A stretch of DNA of 64,000 nucleotides from Syntrophotalea carbinolica DSM 2380 (GTDB lineage Bacteria > Desulfobacterota > Desulfuromonadia > Desulfuromonadales > Syntrophotaleaceae). Positions 55,293 through 63,119 of the stretch are shown here, in pieces; positions within the stretch are counted from its first letter, which is position 1; the number at the start of each line of letters is the position of its first letter. The stretch is from the NCBI RefSeq assembly GCF_000012885.1, contig NC_007498.2, positions 496,001 through 560,000 on the forward strand, read 5' to 3'. Below the pieces are notes generated by a model that was given only the letters and a program-made list of their open reading frames with translations, was not told the DNA's origin and did no database searches. The position numbers were made by a program, and so were the translations under genes.

Positions 55293-55414
55293 TGTTTAGA
55301 ACTCTGCTTAACGTACAACCTGCGCCGTTGAATCCTGTGGTATTCCTGTACGGGATGACTCTTCCCGGTCGGCTTATCCGAGGGCTTTGCGCGAGCTGTT
55401 TTGGCGCATGTTGC

Positions 55415-56284
55415 TCAGGGAGCATCGAGTCTGAAGTGGATCGGGACGATCACCGTATCGGGGCGAGTTGAGCCGTTAACCCTGGCAGGGCGGAAGCGCC
55501 ATTCGGAAACTGCCCCAAGGGCGGTATCGTCGAGGATGCCATAGCCTGACGATTGTTCGATATGCACGGCAAGGACCCGGCCGTGCGCGGACACATCGAC
55601 CTTCAGCAGCACCTCTCCCTCCCATCCTCTGCGTCGGGCGCTGCGCGGATAAGGCATGGGTGGGTTCTCGCCGTAGCCTAATGGGGTTGCGCGTATGATG
55701 CCGTCGCCTCCGCCGCCACCGTTAGTCCCGCTGTTCTCCCCGCTACCGTATCCCGTGTTGTCCGTGCCTGTTCCGCTTGCTGGCGACAAGGAAGCATGGC
55801 TGGCGTTGGTATCGTCTGTTGCAGATGCTGCGCCATTCAGGTTTTCCATCGAGGTGTCGGCGAGGTCCGATTCGGGTTGGTCGGAAGGTGGCTCCAATGA
55901 CTTTTCAGGCTGTTGTTCAGGGGCCGAGATCGCTGCCGGCGCCGATTTTTGAGATTGGCTCTTTCGGGGAGTTCTGTGTGGTGCAGCTTTTTTTATCGGT
56001 GCAGGAGGAGTTATAGGCCGACTTGATTTGTGTGGAGGCGCCGGTTTCGGATGAGGATGCAAGACCTTCGGCGGCATTATGGCCTTTGGGCCATGCGTGC
56101 CGGGCCCTGGTGTTTTGTTCGGTTGGTTGTTGCCTCCAGGTTGCGTGCTGTAACGCAGATCCACGGCAATGGGGCCTGGTCTGGTGGCTTCCCATGACGG
56201 TGGCAGCGGCCATAAGGTCAACGCCGTGATATGGATGCCCAGGGACAGGATAATCCATGGGAGAAACGTTTCCTGCGACAACAT
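55415..56284 (-). CDS. TonB-family energy-transducing protein
   Basis: A 289-residue TonB-like protein. One N-terminal membrane helix (FLPWIILSLGIHITALTLWP) is followed by about 150 residues rich in Pro, Lys, Ser and Glu spanning the periplasm. A Gly-rich stretch (about 178-195) and the C-terminal TonB domain come next, with NPPMPYPRSARRRGWEGEVL, IEQSSGYGILDDTALGAVSE and WRFRPA. It couples proton motive force to outer-membrane receptors. It follows the BtuB gene on the same strand, 134 bases apart, and probably serves it. exbB/exbD are not in the window. Confidence 0.9.
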   Translation of the reverse strand: MLSQETFLPWIILSLGIHITALTLWPLPPSWEATRPGPIAVDLRYSTQPGGNNQPNKTPGPGTHGPKAIMPPKVLHPHPKPAPPHKSSRPITPPAPIKKAAPHRTPRKSQSQKSAPAAISAPEQQPEKSLEPPSDQPESDLADTSMENLNGAASATDDTNASHASLSPASGTGTDNTGYGSGENSGTNGGGGGDGIIRATPLGYGENPPMPYPRSARRRGWEGEVLLKVDVSAHGRVLAVHIEQSSGYGILDDTALGAVSEWRFRPARVNGSTRPDTVIVPIHFRLDAP

Positions 56285-56418
56285 AAGGGTGAAGCTCTTT
56301 CCAGGCTAATGTCGCCTGAGTGCGGCCAGCTTCCGGTTATGGTTTGGCCGGAAGCTGGCCACATAGAAGGATCGACTGTTTACTTGTTTGATGCCGTTCG
56401 CCTTGAAGGCAGCATCAA

Positions 56419-58359
56419 TCAGAAGGTCAATTTGGCGCCCATGTAGCCCGCGATGCCTGCGGTGTCATAGCCCCATGTTTCTTCGTAATGTTCATTCAAC
56501 AGATTTTCAATGCGACCCGAAAGGGTGAGCCATTTGGTAACTTCGTAGGACGCACCCAGGTTGAATAATGTATAGCTGGCCAGTTCAACGCGCCCGCTTG
56601 CCCACGTTGCATTGTTGTAGAAGCTGTCCTCCCGTTTGCCAACGTAGATCATGCTGAGATTCACGTTGCCTTTTTCCAGGAACCGGTAGTTGATATCTGC
56701 TGTAAACTTGTTGCGGGGACGGCGAAGCAGTTGGTCGTGGCTGTCTTCATTCTCCGTGTCGGTATAGGTGTAGCCTGCAGTGATGGTCAAGGTCTCCAGG
56801 GGGCGGCAGGTAAGAAGCAGTTCAATGCCTTTGCTGTTTGCCGAGTCGACGTTTTTATAAAGATAAATCGCCCCTGTTGGTCCCCATCCAAGGTATTCAT
56901 TTACGATGAGGTCTTCAAAAGAATTCTCGAAATAGGTCAGACTGATGGTCAAGCGATCCTGCCACAGGTTCTGGTCGATGCCAACATCCCAGCCTTCGCT
57001 TTTTTCAGGATTCAGGTCAGGGTTGCCACCGAAATTGGTGTCGTAGAGCTGGACCAGAGAGGGGGCCTTGAAGCCGGTGCCCCAGGTGGCGCGAATTTTT
57101 GTTCCTGTGGAATCAAATATGTAGCTCGAAGCGACATGGTAGGTGACACGTCGACCAAATTCCTCGTGGTCGTCGAGGCGCAAGCCAAGGGTAGTGAAAA
57201 AGCGATTCCACAGTTTGAACTGATCCTGCACGTAATAGCCGGTGGTGCGGGTTTTCTGTCTTGGATAATAGGTGTTCCAAGGGCCATACGCCGATTCAGA
57301 CAGAAACTTGTTTTTACCTTCCTCTTCCTCGTGTTCAATGCCCAGAGTAAGAGTATTGGTTTTGTGGAGGTAAAGATTGTGTTGCCAGTCGACTTTGTAC
57401 AACGTGCTTTGGTAGCTGCTCCGCACCCAGTCCAAGGGGTGCGCGGCGTCGGTATCATCGCGGGTGGACCGGTCGTAATCCGTAATGGAGAAGCCGAGTT
57501 TTTGTTCCCATAGGTCATCGAAAAGGTACAGGCCTGCCTGGGTACGGAAAAACAGCTTTTCCTCTTCGGTCGTGTAGTTCGGATCGTCGCCCAGGGGGCC
57601 GGCGGAATTGTCGATATCCGTATCCGTCTCCATGTACCGCAGGATAAAGTCGAGATCGAAGTTCTTGGTCGGCGTAAGACCCAGTCGGAGGGAAGTGGTC
57701 AGGTTCTCGTAGCCGTCCCGTTCATGATTGCCGTCGGACCAGCGCGCGGCAGTTATGCCGTTGGAGTCCAGATAGGAAGCAGACAGAGCATAATTGACAA
57801 GTTGCGTGCCGCCGCTTAAGGACACCGTTTCATGGTGTGTTTCAAAGGATCCGCCCTCGGCGGAGAGGGTTATGCTCGGTTTGCCCTGGCCTTTTTTGGT
57901 GATGATGTTGATGACGCCACCGATGGCATCCGAACCGTAGAGGGCGCTTGCCGGTCCTCGAAGGATTTCGATACGTTCAACATTATCTGTCGTTAAATTT
58001 GCGAAGTTGAATGCTTTGCTTGGGGAGATGGGATCATTGACTTCAATGCCGTCAATAAGGACCAGTGTGTGTTCGGAGTTCGCACCACGCATAAAGACGG
58101 AGGTCTGCTGACCGTCGCCGCCCGATTGTACTACATCTACAGCGGGGACGTCACGCAGAGCTTCAAGCACCGTGCGCTGCTGCTTCTCTTCAATCTCTTC
58201 GGCCGTGACAACGGTAATAGAACTTGCTACTTCGCGGGTGGGTGTTTCGATTTTGGTGGCGGTTACAACAACCGGTTCGAGGGTGGTTACGTCGGATGCA
58301 GATGCGGTGGCAGAAAGCATCAGCAAACCGACCAGGGCCAAAGACGGGATTTTAACCAT
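56419..58359 (-). CDS. btuB: TonB-dependent vitamin B12 receptor, BtuB-like
   Basis: Outer-membrane receptor for cobalamin. Signal peptide ends ASAS; the TonB box lies in TLEPVVVTATK. The plug domain has VPAVDVVQSGGDGQQTSVFM, RGANSEHTLVLIDGI and LRGPASALYGSDAIGGVINI. A 22-strand barrel follows, ending YMGAKLTF with terminal Phe. I start at ATG 58359 (MVKIPSLALVG) because GAGGAG lies 9 bases upstream. A cobalamin riboswitch in the leader supports the B12 call over siderophore receptors. Confidence 0.92.
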   Translation of the reverse strand: MVKIPSLALVGLLMLSATASASDVTTLEPVVVTATKIETPTREVASSITVVTAEEIEEKQQRTVLEALRDVPAVDVVQSGGDGQQTSVFMRGANSEHTLVLIDGIEVNDPISPSKAFNFANLTTDNVERIEILRGPASALYGSDAIGGVINIITKKGQGKPSITLSAEGGSFETHHETVSLSGGTQLVNYALSASYLDSNGITAARWSDGNHERDGYENLTTSLRLGLTPTKNFDLDFILRYMETDTDIDNSAGPLGDDPNYTTEEEKLFFRTQAGLYLFDDLWEQKLGFSITDYDRSTRDDTDAAHPLDWVRSSYQSTLYKVDWQHNLYLHKTNTLTLGIEHEEEEGKNKFLSESAYGPWNTYYPRQKTRTTGYYVQDQFKLWNRFFTTLGLRLDDHEEFGRRVTYHVASSYIFDSTGTKIRATWGTGFKAPSLVQLYDTNFGGNPDLNPEKSEGWDVGIDQNLWQDRLTISLTYFENSFEDLIVNEYLGWGPTGAIYLYKNVDSANSKGIELLLTCRPLETLTITAGYTYTDTENEDSHDQLLRRPRNKFTADINYRFLEKGNVNLSMIYVGKREDSFYNNATWASGRVELASYTLFNLGASYEVTKWLTLSGRIENLLNEHYEETWGYDTAGIAGYMGAKLTF

Positions 58360-58519
58360 AAACAAAAACTCCTCTTTGTGCCCAGGCTGGAGGGAGCACG
58401 AAGAGGAGCATGGTTATATTCACCGTCACAGCAAAGCATCGGTGCGCCTATAACCTTGGTAACCGCTTCAGCCCACCTTCCCATGGCCCGGGGAAGATGA
58501 TGTGGGATATCCGAAACGG

Positions 58520-58661
58520 CAGGTATACTGGCTTGCGAATCGACCTTGAGACCGCCTTCCCAGCGTTAGTGCCAGTGGCTTCCTGGTCTCTCGTCCTCGC
58601 TTACAGTGGCGGGTCCGCGGGGGATTGTACACCCCTCTTCCCTCTTAGGCTCGTAGGCACC
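58520..58661 (-). promoter_or_regulatory. Cobalamin riboswitch upstream of btuB
   Basis: The minus strand shows GGTGCCTACGAGCC and AAGAGGGAA, then CCGCGGACCCGCCACTGTAA, GAAGCCACTGGC, CGCTGGGAAGGC, and CGCAAGCCAGTATACCTGCC. These are the B12-box, core and closing elements. Bases 58360-58519 lie between it and the gene and may hold the expression platform. Confidence 0.92.
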
Positions 58662-58733
58662 GTCGGACAGTTCATTAAAACGTAACCGTTTTGCGTCTGC
58701 TTGTAAAGACGTTTCAAAGTATTGTGGAAAAAA

Positions 58734-58958
58734 TTAACCTCCCCCGACCTTGGGGAACAGGGACAGCGTTTCGCCATCGACCAGTACATGCTCGGGAGGT
58801 ACGTGGCGACCGTTGATCAGGGCGACGCCGAGCTCCGGTCCACTGATGTCGAGCGCAGTAAGAATGTCGCTTACAGTGGCGGCTTCGGGAACGTCCTGTT
58901 CGGCCACTTTGAAACGGTTGTCGCGAAAACCTGCAAAGAGTTTAACAGTAATTTTCAT
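58734..58958 (-). CDS. MoaD/ThiS-like sulfur carrier protein
   Basis: A 74-residue ubiquitin-fold protein ending in KVGGG; carriers use a C-terminal GG for thiocarboxylation. The core is MKITVKLFAGFRDNRF, ALDISGPELGVALINGRHVP and LVDGETLSLFP. MoaD-like proteins give sulfur to molybdopterin. Its place beside an aldehyde:ferredoxin oxidoreductase suggests service to that enzyme's tungsten/molybdopterin cofactor. A terminator separates the two genes. The extra terminal glycine may need trimming. Confidence 0.85.
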   Translation of the reverse strand: MKITVKLFAGFRDNRFKVAEQDVPEAATVSDILTALDISGPELGVALINGRHVPPEHVLVDGETLSLFPKVGGG

Positions 58959-59009
58959 GGGGTACCTGTTTGTCGGTAAAGAAAATGCGGTTTTAGTTTA
59001 TTGCGGTCG

Positions 59010-59041
59010 AAAAAAGAATGGGCACCCCATTGGGGTGCCCA
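59010..59041 (-). terminator. Terminator after aor
   Basis: TGGGCACCCC/GGGGTGCCCA (59019-59028 with 59032-59041), then TTCTTTTTT on the minus strand. Readthrough would be needed to reach the MoaD-like gene. Confidence 0.85.
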
Positions 59042-59066
59042 CTGGTATTGCATATCAGCGCGACTC

Positions 59067-60800
59067 TTAGAAGTTCCAGAGTTCGTCGATTTCTTCGGGA
59101 GTGAAGTCCCAAACCGCATTGTGAGGCGGAATCGGCTCAAGCTCGAAGAACTCGGGCAGACGGTCGTCTTCGTTGGTGAAGCCGGCCTTGGTGTTCCACT
59201 CTTTTTCCATTTTCAGAATCCTGGTACCCAGAGCGACGAAGTCGTCAACGCTCATTTCCACACCGAAGCGGGCGGCGAGCATGTCCACCAGGGCGGGCAG
59301 TACTTCAGGGATATCCAGGGCCGGGAAGGCTACGAAGATACACATACCGGTGCTGTCGACAGCGGTGGTAGCGATCTGCAGGTTGCGGGAAAGCTCAACC
59401 TGGCCTTCCTTGCTCAGAGGATCGACGAAGCCGCCGACCTTGAGGATGTTGGTGGCGATGGTGTAACCGGCAGTGTGGTCGGCACCCTGGGTCGTGGTAG
59501 CGTAGGTGATACCGATACCCTTAACCGAACGGGGGTCGTAAGCCGGGATACCCTGGTTCTTGACAACCGGTACGCGGGTCAGGCCGAAAGCCTTGCCGAC
59601 GGAGCCGGTGCCGTTGCCGAGGATGCGGCCGAGAGGGGTACACTTGCCGATTTCCTCGTTCATGATGCGCAGGGCTTCTTTACCGTCACCCCAGGGCAGA
59701 ACGCCGGCTTCCATGGCAACGGCGAGCAGTACGGCGCCTTCGATGGAGTCGATGCCGATGTTGTCCATGGCGTTGTCAATGCGGGCGCAATCGTCCAGGT
59801 CTTCAATCAGGCAGTTGATGCCGAGGCCCCATACGGTCTCGTATTCGAAGCCGGAGGTGATGTACTCACCTTTGTCATCGGTATAAACCTGGGAACACTG
59901 GATGATACAACCGGCATGGCAGCCATGCTTGGTGTGACCGTTGGGACGGCCGGCGATGGTGTCGTGCATGGTTTCGCCGGACACTTTGTCGTGGTGCTCG
60001 CAGGTGCCGTACTTGAAGTTTTTGGTCGGCAGGCCGCCGGCTTCGTTCAGGATGTTGATCAGAACGTTGGTGCCGTAGGTCGGCAGACCTTCGCCGGTAA
60101 CGGGGTGGTCGAGCATGCCCTTGGCGAAAACTTTGGCAGCGGCACGGAATTTCTCGGGATCGGCGATGGCTACTTTGCCGGCCCCGGTAGCATCAACGGT
60201 GATGGCCTTGATCTTTTTGGAGCCCATTACGGCGCCGAGGCCGCCACGACCATGGGAACGGATCTTCTGGTCGGGGTCTTTAACCGAGATGTTGGCGGAA
60301 GCCAGGCGGTTTTCGCCGGGGATGCCGATGGTCATGACGCCGATCTTCTTGTCGAACTTCTCGTTCATGGCTTCGATGACGTCGAAGTTCTGCTTGCCAA
60401 CCAGTTCGGACGCGTCCTCGAAGGTTACGCCGTCCATGGTGACATGCAGGCGGTACCATTTGTCTTCTTTGGGCAGGCCTTCGATGATCATGGCCTTGAT
60501 GCCCATTTTGGCGAATTGCTGAGCGGTGGTGCCACCGGAGTTGGACTCCTTGATGGTACCGGTCAGGGGGCTCTTGGCGCCGGCGGACATACGGCCGGAG
60601 TTAGCGGCCGGGGTGCCGGACAGCTGGCCGGGGGCGAAAACCAGCTTGTTGTTGGGGCCGAGGGCATGACAGCTGGGGGGTACTTCCGCCGCAACGATGG
60701 TAGAGGTCAGGGCGCGACCACCCAAGGTTGCGAATTCGGCGGGGACTTCCTCAACTTTGCAGGTGAGGTCCGTCATGTTAACGCGAAAGATTTTATCCAT
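59067..60800 (-). CDS. aor: Aldehyde:ferredoxin oxidoreductase (tungsten/molybdopterin)
   Basis: Oxidises aldehydes to acids, or runs in reverse, with ferredoxin. A bis-pterin tungsten site is known for the family. The start is ATG 60800 (GGGAGG upstream); a 63-codon upstream extension is riboswitch leader. Family regions: GQLSGTPAANSGRMSAGAKS (pterin), HGRGGLGAVMGSKKIKAI, and the cluster cysteines C294, C298, C302 in HGCHAGCIIQCSQ. This C-x3-C-x3-C spacing differs from C-x2-C-x3-C in P. furiosus AOR and marks another subgroup. The fourth Cys is probably in DSTGMCIF. Length 577. Regulated by a Moco/Tuco-type riboswitch. Confidence 0.94.
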   Translation of the reverse strand: MDKIFRVNMTDLTCKVEEVPAEFATLGGRALTSTIVAAEVPPSCHALGPNNKLVFAPGQLSGTPAANSGRMSAGAKSPLTGTIKESNSGGTTAQQFAKMGIKAMIIEGLPKEDKWYRLHVTMDGVTFEDASELVGKQNFDVIEAMNEKFDKKIGVMTIGIPGENRLASANISVKDPDQKIRSHGRGGLGAVMGSKKIKAITVDATGAGKVAIADPEKFRAAAKVFAKGMLDHPVTGEGLPTYGTNVLINILNEAGGLPTKNFKYGTCEHHDKVSGETMHDTIAGRPNGHTKHGCHAGCIIQCSQVYTDDKGEYITSGFEYETVWGLGINCLIEDLDDCARIDNAMDNIGIDSIEGAVLLAVAMEAGVLPWGDGKEALRIMNEEIGKCTPLGRILGNGTGSVGKAFGLTRVPVVKNQGIPAYDPRSVKGIGITYATTTQGADHTAGYTIATNILKVGGFVDPLSKEGQVELSRNLQIATTAVDSTGMCIFVAFPALDIPEVLPALVDMLAARFGVEMSVDDFVALGTRILKMEKEWNTKAGFTNEDDRLPEFFELEPIPPHNAVWDFTPEEIDELWNF

Positions 60801-60865
60801 TCTCTTGCTTCCTCCCAATCTTTTACTATCTGGAATGGTTCCGGGTAAAATCTCCTTTCCAAAAA

Positions 60866-60943
60866 GGGAGGCGCCACTGTTTCCAGCGGAACCCGTCGGC
60901 CTGTCGCCATAAGGACCTTCCCAGTAGGCAGCGAGGCTCGGAG
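60866..60943 (-). promoter_or_regulatory. Moco/Tuco-type riboswitch upstream of aor
   Basis: The minus strand reads CTCCGAGCCTCGCTGCCTAC, TGGGAAGGTCC, GACAGGCCGACGGGTTCC, GCTGGAAACAGTGGCGCCTC, CC. These match the conserved core I know for the Moco RNA motif. The stem between GGTCC and GGCGACAGGCC is short, which fits the tungsten-cofactor (Tuco) variant lacking P3. It lies in a leader of about 190 bases before a tungstoenzyme gene. Confidence 0.8.
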
Positions 60944-60977
60944 ATTGGTAGTATTGCGTCAATTCTCGATGCGATAT

Positions 60978-61051
60978 TTCAAAGATCATCTTCAGCTTCT
61001 TGATTTATAACACAAAATAGAACGAAAGTTCAATATGGTATGGCGTATACC
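60978..61051 (-). promoter_or_regulatory. aor promoter and palindromic site
   Basis: On the minus strand TTGAAC, 18 bases, TATAAA gives a start near 60985-61000. Immediately upstream is GGTAT-ACGCC-ATACC (61037-61051), a 5-bp-arm inverted repeat fit for a regulator. The rest of 61052-61189 is AT-rich with no gene. Confidence 0.45.
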
Positions 61052-61189
61052 TTTTCAGTTTGGGTTTCGGCTTTCAGGGTAGGCGTAATATACTGAAATG
61101 GTTCGGAAAATCCATTTCTCAAATGAGTAAACAACGGGGTTTTATATTCCTTTGAAGAGTTTTTTTTCGATTTTTTTTGTTGGGAAATT

Positions 61190-62212
61190 TTATAAAAGTA
61201 AAAAAGGGATATAAAAAATCAGGCTAAGCAGAAGAAATATCGGAGCGAGATCCAGGGAGGTCGGGCGCGCGGGGAGATCGACGGGGGAGGCTGTTGTGGA
61301 GGTGATGTTTTTCAGGAGTCTTGTTGCGATGTGCTCCGGCTGCCGGTCGCCCAGATTCAGATAGCTGCCTCCGGTCGCTACGGCGATTTCCTGAAGGGTT
61401 TGCGGGTCGTGACGGGTCTTTAAGGGGATATCGTGAGCATCCAGGTAAAAACCGTCTATTTCGGTGGAGCCTTTTCGCCGGATGGGGATGAAAACCTCAC
61501 GGGGGCTTCCCACCCCGACAGTATAAACAGGTGTTTGGTGCCCGGAACCTTGCGAGAGGCCCTGCATGATTTCCGAACGGGTATTTTCGGTGTCCTCGCC
61601 ATCGGTGATGAGGATGACCGCCTTTGCCGGTAAGCCCGGCTGGCTGTCGACCATCATCAAGCCGCTGTCGATCGCAGCCAGCAGATTGCTACCGGACTCC
61701 GTCAGGTCTCCAAGCGCGGTATGGGTCGCCATGTAGCGCACGAAACCGAGGTCGCGGGTCGGCGATACGACTTCAATGCCGTTGCGGGCGAAAAAGAACA
61801 GCCCGACTTTTTCTCCATCCAGTCGTTTCAAAAGAGCCAGTACGCATTGCCGAGCGGCGTTCAGCCGGTTGGAAAGCGGGCTGGTCGTATTCACCGATGG
61901 TTGTTTCAGAACCACGTCTTCGGCCAGCATCGATTTACTGACGTCGATACCGACGGCCAGGACCAGATTTTCACTGATGGAACCGGCGCGCATGACGGTG
62001 ATCTCCGGGCCGGCCAGCGCGGTAATCAGGCTGGCCAGGCCGAGCAGCGGCAGCAGGCAACGAGCCGCGCGACGCCAGCGGGGGTTGCCGTTGACGGTGG
62101 CTCTGAACCGATGACGCAGGCGGTTGAGATAGTGTTCTGTGGACAGAATCCGCCAGGCCATGGGAATGAGTAAGAAAATCAGCCAGAATAACTCGGGAGA
62201 CGTGAATCGCAT
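61190..62212 (-). CDS. BatA-like membrane VWA protein
   Basis: A 340-residue inner-membrane protein. Hydrophobic helices lie near both ends (LFWLIFLLIPMAW, LLPLLGLASLITAL, and the last 20 residues). Between them is a VWA domain with intact MIDAS DVSKSM, threonine in TESGSNLL and Asp in LITDGEDTEN. This is the BatA/BatB (aerotolerance) architecture that works with a MoxR ATPase. A 10-base gap separates it from the preceding unknown gene. The stop is followed by AT-rich sequence. Confidence 0.88.
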   Translation of the reverse strand: MRFTSPELFWLIFLLIPMAWRILSTEHYLNRLRHRFRATVNGNPRWRRAARCLLPLLGLASLITALAGPEITVMRAGSISENLVLAVGIDVSKSMLAEDVVLKQPSVNTTSPLSNRLNAARQCVLALLKRLDGEKVGLFFFARNGIEVVSPTRDLGFVRYMATHTALGDLTESGSNLLAAIDSGLMMVDSQPGLPAKAVILITDGEDTENTRSEIMQGLSQGSGHQTPVYTVGVGSPREVFIPIRRKGSTEIDGFYLDAHDIPLKTRHDPQTLQEIAVATGGSYLNLGDRQPEHIATRLLKNITSTTASPVDLPARPTSLDLAPIFLLLSLIFYIPFLLL

Positions 62213-62222
62213 GACCTACCGC

Positions 62223-63023
62223 CTATTTCTCGACGCGGGTTTCCAGGGGCACGCCTGGCGCGAAACCAGCGACATCGGGAATGAACGCTTCCAGTTGTTC
62301 CTGGACCTCGGACATGTTTTCCTGGCGGATTTCGCTCAGGCCTATTTTCCGGTATTCGCCGAGACCTACGATGAGTTCCATATTCCAGCGCGGTAGTGAG
62401 CGATCCAGTGTTGAGCTGCTGGTCCGGTCGACGAGGTCGATGGAGCTTTTATAATCATCAATGGCGTCGGATAGGAATTTGGCGGCTTTGCGGCCGTCCT
62501 GTTCGAAATTAAGTACACTGTATGCCAGCATGACCGATACATTGCCTTTGAGGTTGAGTAGTTTCCAGTCCTGCGGGCCAGGTTGCATGCCCATGCTATC
62601 GAGATTTGCCGCGCATCGGTCGCGCAGGGAGAGCAGCTGCGAGTGGAAGGTTTGCAGTTGTTGCCGTTGTTCCGCTGCCAGATATCGATTGCCGAGCATG
62701 GCATTGATCTGTTTGAAGTGCCGGACGGCCAGTTGCCATTGCTGCCATAGACGAGCGTATTCGGCTTCCGGCATGGCCACCCCGAGGGTTTTACCCTGGA
62801 GGATGACTTGCTTGAGTTCGTCCAGGCTGGCTTGGTGGTCTTCATCCGGGGGCATGCTCGCCAGATGCGCGTTGAGTTGCTGCAGCGCCTCAAGGTGGGC
62901 GGTTTTTTCCCGGAAGCCGACAATGCCGGCCATCAGCAGCGCAACCCCTGCGACCAGCACGAGTAGCAGGCCGGCAAGGGTGGCGCGCTTATGATGTCGA
63001 AGGATATCGTTGATGTTGGACAT
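62223..63023 (-). CDS. Unknown single-pass membrane protein in the VWA locus
   Basis: A 266-residue protein. One N-terminal helix (ATLAGLLLVLVAGVALLMAG) is followed by a mostly helical periplasmic region. The stretches AEYARLWQQWQLAVRHFKQI, NLKGNVSVMLAYSVLNFEQD and AAKFLSDAIDDYKSSIDLVD have the spacing of degenerate tetratricopeptide repeats. I do not recognise a named family. GAGG precedes the ATG. It lies between two VWA genes on the same strand, so it likely belongs to the same complex. Confidence 0.75.
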   Translation of the reverse strand: MSNINDILRHHKRATLAGLLLVLVAGVALLMAGIVGFREKTAHLEALQQLNAHLASMPPDEDHQASLDELKQVILQGKTLGVAMPEAEYARLWQQWQLAVRHFKQINAMLGNRYLAAEQRQQLQTFHSQLLSLRDRCAANLDSMGMQPGPQDWKLLNLKGNVSVMLAYSVLNFEQDGRKAAKFLSDAIDDYKSSIDLVDRTSSSTLDRSLPRWNMELIVGLGEYRKIGLSEIRQENMSEVQEQLEAFIPDVAGFAPGVPLETRVEK

Positions 63024-63119
63024 GGTTTATTCCTCGCAATTGTCTTGAATCGTTAAATCATGATAGCCATCTGCGGCGGGCCACGGGGTACCGGGCAGAA
63101 TTCTGCAACAACGGTTGCA

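Noticed and set aside
59001-60848. 615-codon plus-strand frame opposite aor
   Set aside because: Mirror frame of a strongly recognised enzyme; composition is Gly/Val/Asp-rich without motifs.
60801-60989. 63-codon N-terminal extension of aor
   Set aside because: Overlaps the Moco-type aptamer, lacks family similarity, and a good ribosome site precedes the internal ATG.
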